DNA of 38,300 bases from Xanthobacteraceae bacterium (lineage in GTDB: Bacteria > Pseudomonadota > Alphaproteobacteria > Rhizobiales > Xanthobacteraceae): NCBI GenBank assembly GCA_024508855.1, contig JANINJ010000006.1:1-38300 (forward strand). Direction: 5' to 3'. Below are positions 33,397 through 38,300 of this stretch, one piece after another (position 1 is the first letter of the stretch; every line of letters begins with the position of its first letter). Both the position numbers and the translations under genes were made by a program. Below the pieces are notes generated by a model. It did no database searches. It was not told the DNA's origin and worked only from the letters and a program-made list of their open reading frames with translations.

Positions 33397-34418
33397 CGTC
33401 TCGCCTCCACGCGTGAACGCGTATTGCGCCAGAGCAGAATCGGGATGAGCAGGCTGAACACCAGTACGTCACGATAGGCGCTCGCAACGTAGGCCGAGGT
33501 CGATTCCAGGCCGCCGACGATCATCACACCTACGAGCGACAGCGGGTAATCGATCAGTCCGCCCATGGCGCCGCCGACAAAGCCCTTCAACCCGACCATG
33601 AAGCCCATCTCATAATTGGCCGTGATGAGCGGCGCGAGCAACATGCCGCTGACTGCGCTGAACGCAGCCGCCAACAGGAACGCCAGCGCGCCGGTCATGT
33701 TCACCGGGATGCCGCAGAATTGCGCGCCAAGCCGGTTCATCGCCGAAGCCTGCAAGGCCTTGCCGAGCAACGTGAACTCCGAAAACACATAAAGACCGCC
33801 CATCGCCAGCAGCGCGGTGATCAGGATCGCGAAGCTCTGATAGGGGATGAACACCGGACCCATCATCAGACCACCGGCCGCGATCGGATCTACCGGATAG
33901 GGATTGGCGCCCCAGATCAGCAACGCAACGCCCTGCAGGCTCATCGACACGCCGACCGAGATGATGACGAATACGATCGTCGTCGCATTTGGAATCGGAT
34001 GCACGGTGAAGCGATAAATAAGAGCGCCGAGCGGCGCGACCAGAATCAGCGCGACCAGCATCATGCCGATGACCGGCAAATGCAGCGCCAGTGCGCAACG
34101 CGTCAACGCCAGCGCGGCGACGCCCGCAACGATCAATCCCGTTGTGTAGAGCAAGGCCTGTCGCCAATCGCGCCGCCAGCGGCCGGCGTCCAGAACGATA
34201 CACAGCACAAGTCCACCGATCAGGAGATACAGCGTGCCGGGCATACGTCCCTGCAATAGATCGGCGAGCGTGAGCGCGCCGAGCATCACGTACTCGCCCT
34301 GTGCGATGTTCACCACACGCGTAACGGTGAACACCAACACAAGGCTGAGCGCGAGCAGCGCATAAACAAGGCCGTTGGTCAGACCATCGACCAGAAGAAA
34401 TAGAACGGTGTCGATCAT
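33393..34418 (-). CDS. livH: LivH-type ABC permease with extra internal segment
   Basis: A 341-residue HAAT permease. VDGLTNGLVYALLALSLVLVFTVTRVVNIAQGEYVMLGA is the conserved N-terminus. SAMNRLGAQFCGIPVNMTGALAF and VGLKGFVGGAMGGLIDYPLSLVGVMIVGGLE are the cytoplasmic loop and C-terminal region. It is about 50 residues longer than usual. The extra length lies around residues 60-125, where two more hydrophobic stretches flank a basic loop (DAGRWRRDWRQALLYTTG). It follows the binding-protein gene by three bases and overlaps the LivM-LivG fusion by four. Confidence 0.92.
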   Translation of the reverse strand: MIDTVLFLLVDGLTNGLVYALLALSLVLVFTVTRVVNIAQGEYVMLGALTLADLLQGRMPGTLYLLIGGLVLCIVLDAGRWRRDWRQALLYTTGLIVAGVAALALTRCALALHLPVIGMMLVALILVAPLGALIYRFTVHPIPNATTIVFVIISVGVSMSLQGVALLIWGANPYPVDPIAAGGLMMGPVFIPYQSFAILITALLAMGGLYVFSEFTLLGKALQASAMNRLGAQFCGIPVNMTGALAFLLAAAFSAVSGMLLAPLITANYEMGFMVGLKGFVGGAMGGLIDYPLSLVGVMIVGGLESTSAYVASAYRDVLVFSLLIPILLWRNTRSRVEARR

Positions 34419-34421
34419 ACC

Positions 34422-35603
34422 TTACTTGGATTCGTAGAGGCGAAATTCACCGTTCTTTACCACGGAGATGAACGTGCTCCGCTGATCAAGGCCGAGATGA
34501 TCGGTGGGGCTGTAGTTGAAGATACCACCAACGCCGACGAACTCCTTGATCCCTTCGATCTTGTCGCGGAGCGCCGCACGCGAAGCGTCGAGATCGTCGA
34601 GCTTCCCGCCAGCCTTCACGACCTCCTCGGCCGCCTTCAGCGCGATATTGCCGGCATCCCAGGACTGGCCGGGGAATATATCGACCTTCGGCACGTTGAA
34701 GCGCTTCTCATAGAGCGCGGCGAACTTGGCGATCACCGGCTTCAGCGGATTGCTGTCCGGCAGATCAGTGTAGACCAGCACCGGCGTGGTGCCCAGCAAC
34801 GCGCCCTCGACATCCTGCTTGCCGATCGAGATGAAAGCGTTGTTGGCGGAGCCGCCCGAGTGATAGATCGGTCCGGAATAGCCGACGCGCTTGAGCGCCT
34901 GATGTACCAGCGCCGAGGACGGCGGAATGGCGTGGATATAGACTGCACCCGGATTGGACTGACGCACCTTAAGGGCTTGCGGAGTGAAATTGGTGTCGGT
35001 ACGCGAGAAGCGTTCGGACGCTACGATCTCAACGCCCTTGGCCTTGGCGACGCTCTGTAGCGCGATCCAGCCGCCTTCGCCGAAGGAATCTTCAAGGCCG
35101 AGGAACGCGACCTTCTTGATGCCGCGTTTCACCATGTCGTCGACAAGGCCAGAAACTTGAAGCTGGTCGGTGCTCGGCGTCTTGAATATCCAGTGACGAT
35201 CCTTCACCGGCTCGATCACGCTCTGTCCCAGAGCGAGCGAAATGTTCGGCACCTTGGCCTGCGTCACCGTTTCGAGAATCGCCATCGAGGTCGGCGTGGT
35301 GCTGCAGCAAATCACCACATGAACCTGATCCTCGGTAATTAGCTTACGGACGTTATTGACGGCCTTCGTCGGATCGGATGCGTCGTCATAGGTGATGAAC
35401 TTGACGGTGAACGGCAGGTTCGTGTCTTTCGCGATCTGCTCCTGCAGCAATTCCAACGCATTCTTTTCCGGCAGGCCGAGCGCCGACGCCGGGCCGGTCA
35501 TCGCCACCACCGAACCGATACGCAATTCCGGTTTGTCGGTAGCAAATGCCGTAGCCGACATAGCCAATGCGGCCAGAGCAGAAACGACTGAAATAACTCT
35601 CAT
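34422..35603 (-). CDS. livK: HAAT-family periplasmic substrate-binding protein (LivK-like)
   Basis: A 393-residue binding protein with a Sec signal peptide (VISVVSALAALAMSATAFA, likely cut after residue 21) and mature start DKPELRIGSVVAMTGPASALG. VRKLITEDQVHVVICCSTTPTSMAI and SFGEGGWIALQSVAKAKGVEIV fit the peripla_BP_6 fold. GGGGAG lies upstream of the ATG. It differs in sequence and export route from the Tat-type binding protein at 20604, so the two importers are not recent duplicates. Ligand is unknown; position within the dioxygenase gene set suggests an aromatic or related acid. Confidence 0.92.
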   Translation of the reverse strand: MRVISVVSALAALAMSATAFATDKPELRIGSVVAMTGPASALGLPEKNALELLQEQIAKDTNLPFTVKFITYDDASDPTKAVNNVRKLITEDQVHVVICCSTTPTSMAILETVTQAKVPNISLALGQSVIEPVKDRHWIFKTPSTDQLQVSGLVDDMVKRGIKKVAFLGLEDSFGEGGWIALQSVAKAKGVEIVASERFSRTDTNFTPQALKVRQSNPGAVYIHAIPPSSALVHQALKRVGYSGPIYHSGGSANNAFISIGKQDVEGALLGTTPVLVYTDLPDSNPLKPVIAKFAALYEKRFNVPKVDIFPGQSWDAGNIALKAAEEVVKAGGKLDDLDASRAALRDKIEGIKEFVGVGGIFNYSPTDHLGLDQRSTFISVVKNGEFRLYESK

Positions 35604-35716
35604 ATTTCACTCCCCAATAAAATCGACGGAACGGAATCTGCGACGGAAGCGGAAGGTATTAGGCGATACAAACCGCTTTCATCCGATGATTGTTGATGGC
35701 GTCTTCTTTGTGCGTC

Positions 35717-36730
35717 TCAGTCGAGAACGTAGGTCGGTACCGCCGGCAACAGCGGCGGTTTGGTCTCCTGCATTGCTGTGCCATCGAACGTTTCCACGGC
35801 CATTGCCTCCTCGAACCATCGGCGCGGCGGCGGCGCTCCCCATAGCGTCTGCCGCACCGGATTGTTGAGATTCCAGCGGATCGGCTCGGCCGCGGTGTTT
35901 CCGGTGAGATAGTCGCCGGTATAGAGCTCGAAACGGTTGCCGTCGGGATCGCGCACATAAACGAATAGCGCGTTGGAGATACCGTGACGCGCGGGGCCGC
36001 GCTCAAGGCTGTCGGCATAACCAGCGCCCGCGAGCATATCGCAGGCGCGGATGATCGAGAGCGTATCGGGCAGCGAGAATCCGACGTGATGCGCGGCCGG
36101 TCCGGCTCCGGTCATCACCGCAATGTCATGCACTGTCGATTTGCGGAACAGCCAGCTTGCCCAAATCCGCTTCTCCGGCGGATCGGATTCGGTCAATTCA
36201 GCGCAACCGAAGCCCAGCTCCTGTGTGTACCACTCGTAACCCGCCTGCGCGTCCGGCGTCAGCACATTGGCATGATCGATGCGGGTCGGCGAAGCGCCCT
36301 TGTGCAGGTGATACTGCTGCACCAGCCATGGCACCGGGGCGATCTCGGCGTAGTAATCGATAATGAAGCCGAATGGGTCCTGCACGCGCAGCGTACGGCC
36401 CTGTCCCAGCATTTCGTTGCCGGCCCAGCGTGTCTGCAGACCCAGTTCCTCGAAGCGAAGCTTCATGCGGTCCAGATCGCCCTCCTCAGCCACCATGAAG
36501 CCGATATGGCCGACGCCGGCAGAGTCCGCCTTGCGCAGCACGAACGTGTGATGCTGCTTGTCCTCGGTGCAGCGCAGATAGACGCGATTGTCGTCGCGGG
36601 CGGTCTCGTGCAGGCCGATCAAATTGACGTAAAAATCACGCGCCCGCTCGAGATCGGTGGTGCGGAATTCGATATGTCCCAGCTTCTGGATGTTGGCGAT
36701 ATCCTTGATGCGGCCAGCGCTCACTGTCAT
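35717..36730 (-). CDS. extradiol ring-cleavage dioxygenase, VOC fold (HPCD-type)
   Basis: A 337-residue two-domain vicinal-oxygen-chelate dioxygenase. The pattern of active-site residues matches homoprotocatechuate 2,3-dioxygenase (HPCD, Brevibacterium): metal ligands in RIDHANVL (His153), AAHHVGFS (His214/215) and GNRFELY (Glu268), with second-sphere TVHDIA (His201), ARHGISN (His249) and FVYVRDPDG (Tyr258). The C-terminal tail EPIRWNLNNPVRQTLWG...WFEEA is also that of HPCD-type proteins. It should open a catechol-like ring next to one hydroxyl using Fe(II) or Mn(II) and O2. Substrate may be homoprotocatechuate or a relative. GTG 36724 is a possible alternative start. Confidence 0.92.
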   Translation of the reverse strand: MTVSAGRIKDIANIQKLGHIEFRTTDLERARDFYVNLIGLHETARDDNRVYLRCTEDKQHHTFVLRKADSAGVGHIGFMVAEEGDLDRMKLRFEELGLQTRWAGNEMLGQGRTLRVQDPFGFIIDYYAEIAPVPWLVQQYHLHKGASPTRIDHANVLTPDAQAGYEWYTQELGFGCAELTESDPPEKRIWASWLFRKSTVHDIAVMTGAGPAAHHVGFSLPDTLSIIRACDMLAGAGYADSLERGPARHGISNALFVYVRDPDGNRFELYTGDYLTGNTAAEPIRWNLNNPVRQTLWGAPPPRRWFEEAMAVETFDGTAMQETKPPLLPAVPTYVLD

Positions 36731-36881
36731 CCCCTTGCTCGTTGTGGCGGCAGGCTCCGGACCGGAACCCCGCCGCCAGGCGGCTCGATACGCCCCCGCA
36801 GGTTACCGGCCCGCCGGGAGCCGTCTGTATCACCTGCTACCAACCGCAGACATTCTTTGCCTCAATCGCCCGGCCGGAGCG

Positions 36882-37295
36882 CTATTTCGGCGTGTAGGCG
36901 ACCGCCTTGATCTCGATGACGAGGCCCGCCCGCGCCAGCCCGGCGATTTCAAGGATGGTCCAGGTCGGAAACGGCTCGCGGATATAGCGACTCTTGATCT
37001 CGACGAACTTGCCGAGATGGTTCTGCAGACCGACGTGGTAACTGACCAGTTCTACGATATCGTCGAGCGAGGCGCCGGCTTCCTCCAGCACGATCTTGAG
37101 CCGGTCGAAGGCATTGACGATCTGACCCTCGTCATTTTCCGGCATGGTGCCATCCGGATTGAGGCCGATCTGGCCCGCGACATAGAGAAACTCGCCCGCC
37201 CGCACCGCCGGTGAATAGCCGAACTTCTTGAAGATCGTCGAACCGTCCGGGGTCGCGAAGATCGGATTGGTGGAGTTGATGGCCTGCTTTTTCAT
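36882..37295 (-). CDS. RidA-family protein lacking the catalytic arginine
   Basis: A 137-residue RidA-fold protein: FGYSPAVRAGEFLYVAGQIGLNPDG, IVNAFDRLKIVLEEAGASLDDI and LARAGLVIEIKAVAYTPK are conserved. At the place of the RidA catalytic arginine the sequence reads FPTWTILEI, with Trp112. It is therefore not a canonical imine deaminase and belongs with the Rid4-7-like groups of unknown or other hydrolytic function. GGAG is eight bases before the ATG. It follows the flavin-dependent oxygenase gene by 21 bases, so the two are cotranscribed. Confidence 0.91.
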   Translation of the reverse strand: MKKQAINSTNPIFATPDGSTIFKKFGYSPAVRAGEFLYVAGQIGLNPDGTMPENDEGQIVNAFDRLKIVLEEAGASLDDIVELVSYHVGLQNHLGKFVEIKSRYIREPFPTWTILEIAGLARAGLVIEIKAVAYTPK

Positions 37296-37316
37296 TATTT
37301 GTCTCCGTGGTCAAAA

Positions 37317-38300
37317 TCAGATGCGCGCGGTTGGCGGCAGCGGCAGATCGAGCAGCAGGCGACCATATGGCTCGCCGATCGCATCGGGCTGCAACAGCAT
37401 GTGGCTGCTCATGGCATGGACGTCGCGAAACAGCCGCTCGATCCGCGTCCCGCTCGGCAGCACCGAGCCGCCGAGCGCCGCAAACAGACGCTGCGCCGTC
37501 TGCAGGGCGAGTCGAGACGCGACAGCAAAGCGCGTACGCATCGCGGCGCGCTCAATCAGGCTGACATGACCCGCGCGCGCGGCTTCAATGATCTCATCCG
37601 CATCGTCGAGCAGCGTCCGGCGCAGGATCGCCATCGTTGCCTCGCTGGTCGCGGCCTCGATCTGCGCGACACGGTCCTCCACCAGCGCCTTCTGCGCCGC
37701 CGGGCTGACCTTCGCCTTGACGATAGCGCGAAACTCTTCCGCCACCGCTGAAGCGACACCCAGCGTCGGCGCCAGTGTGGACATGGCGTTGATCGGATTG
37801 AGTGGCGCGGCGGTGATGGCACCATGTTGCGGGCAGGTCGGATGACACCCTCCGTCCTGCAGCACTTGCCAGCTCATCCAGCGATGCGCGGGCACGAACG
37901 TCTTGGTCAGCGCGATATCCTTGCTGCCGGTGCCGCGCATCCCGAGCACGTTCCAGCTTCCCTGATCGACCGCGAAAGCATCCGCCGGCACCAGCACCAC
38001 ATGCGGCACCATCTGCCCGTCGATCGGGATCGGCACCAGAAGGCCCGCCCAGGTGGCGACATCGATGCCGGAAGCATAGCGCCAGCGGCCGCTCAGCAGC
38101 ACACCGCCTTCCACCGGCTCGGCCAGGAGATCCTGCCCGACGCCACCGGTCAGAAGGGAAACGATCGTGGGCTTACCGGAAAGAAAGACATCGCGCTGCG
38201 CTTCCGCGGAGAACTTGCCGATCATGACCACGTTGGCGCTCGACAGACCGAGGATCCAGGCCGTGGACGAACAGCCGCGCGCAATCTCATAAGTCGCCTC
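37317..38300 (-). CDS. flavin-dependent oxygenase of the acyl-CoA dehydrogenase fold (HsaA / p-HPA hydroxylase C2-like), partial
   Basis: The frame is open to the window edge; the N-terminus lies beyond 38300, and the 327 or so visible codons are the C-terminal four-fifths. IARGCSSTAWILGL, VLLSGRWRYASGIDVATW and GMRGTGSKDIALTKTFVPAHR are the diagnostic stretches of group D two-component monooxygenases, which share the acyl-CoA dehydrogenase fold but use reduced flavin from a partner reductase to hydroxylate phenols. The C-terminal helical domain (AALGGSVLPSGTRIERLFRDVHAMSSH) is complete. Upstream of the HPCD-type dioxygenase gene, it could supply the catechol by ortho-hydroxylation. No reductase gene is visible; the first GTG/ATG codons inside the window are not the start. 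Confidence 0.85.
   Translation of the reverse strand, partial: EATYEIARGCSSTAWILGLSSANVVMIGKFSAEAQRDVFLSGKPTIVSLLTGGVGQDLLAEPVEGGVLLSGRWRYASGIDVATWAGLLVPIPIDGQMVPHVVLVPADAFAVDQGSWNVLGMRGTGSKDIALTKTFVPAHRWMSWQVLQDGGCHPTCPQHGAITAAPLNPINAMSTLAPTLGVASAVAEEFRAIVKAKVSPAAQKALVEDRVAQIEAATSEATMAILRRTLLDDADEIIEAARAGHVSLIERAAMRTRFAVASRLALQTAQRLFAALGGSVLPSGTRIERLFRDVHAMSSHMLLQPDAIGEPYGRLLLDLPLPPTARI

Overview
The window is a GC-rich, densely packed, intact piece of an alphaproteobacterial chromosome. Gene content (P. denitrificans-type aerobic cobalamin genes, several HAAT-type ABC importers, CaiB-type CoA transferases, a lone Flp pilin) and base composition suggest the Bradyrhizobium/Rhodopseudomonas/Afipia group. 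That placement is an inference from style, not a search. I see no rRNA, tRNA, CRISPR array, integrase or insertion sequence.

Region 1 (1-7943) is a late cobalamin synthesis and uptake block. It holds the end of an ABC ATPase, threonine-phosphate decarboxylase, a BtuF-like binding protein, CbiB, then a minus-strand unit cobU-cobO-cobQ headed by a clear cobalamin riboswitch (about 5876-6062). A divergent plus-strand pair cobT-cobS follows. Together these genes adenosylate and amidate the corrinoid, attach aminopropanol phosphate, and assemble the nucleotide loop.

Region 2 (8147-14997) is an acyl-CoA metabolism group: a thiolase-like protein without the usual nucleophilic cysteine, an AMP-forming acyl-CoA ligase, a crotonase-fold protein, a family III CoA transferase and an HSL-type esterase. 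Region 3 (15035-17019) has a lone Flp pilin with a strong terminator, and a small ArsR/SRPBCC/membrane protein/DUF1801 unit. Its first gene starts inside a perfect 19-bp inverted repeat.

Region 4 (17152-26347) looks like a LacI-controlled catabolic module. It contains a HAAT importer in which permease and both ATPases are fused into one 834-residue protein, with LivH and a Tat-exported binding protein. It also contains a divergent GH88-like unsaturated glucuronyl hydrolase, a LacI regulator, a CoA transferase and a MaoC hydratase. LacI-type operator sequences sharing a GAAA-x-CG-x-TTTC core occur both in the importer/GH88 intergenic region and directly after a promoter for the CoA transferase.

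Region 5 (26362-38300) is entirely minus-strand and reads like an aromatic ring-cleavage pathway with its own importer. In transcription order: a flavin-dependent oxygenase (cut by the window edge), a RidA-family protein, an HPCD-type extradiol dioxygenase, LivK-LivH-LivMG(fused)-LivF, a second RidA protein with the catalytic arginine, a YtcJ-type amidohydrolase, an HpaE/aminomuconate-type semialdehyde dehydrogenase, and a cyclase/kynurenine-formamidase-like hydrolase. Ring cleavage together with RidA, amidohydrolase and cyclase genes suggests a nitrogen-containing aromatic substrate. This is the best candidate for an undescribed pathway in the window.
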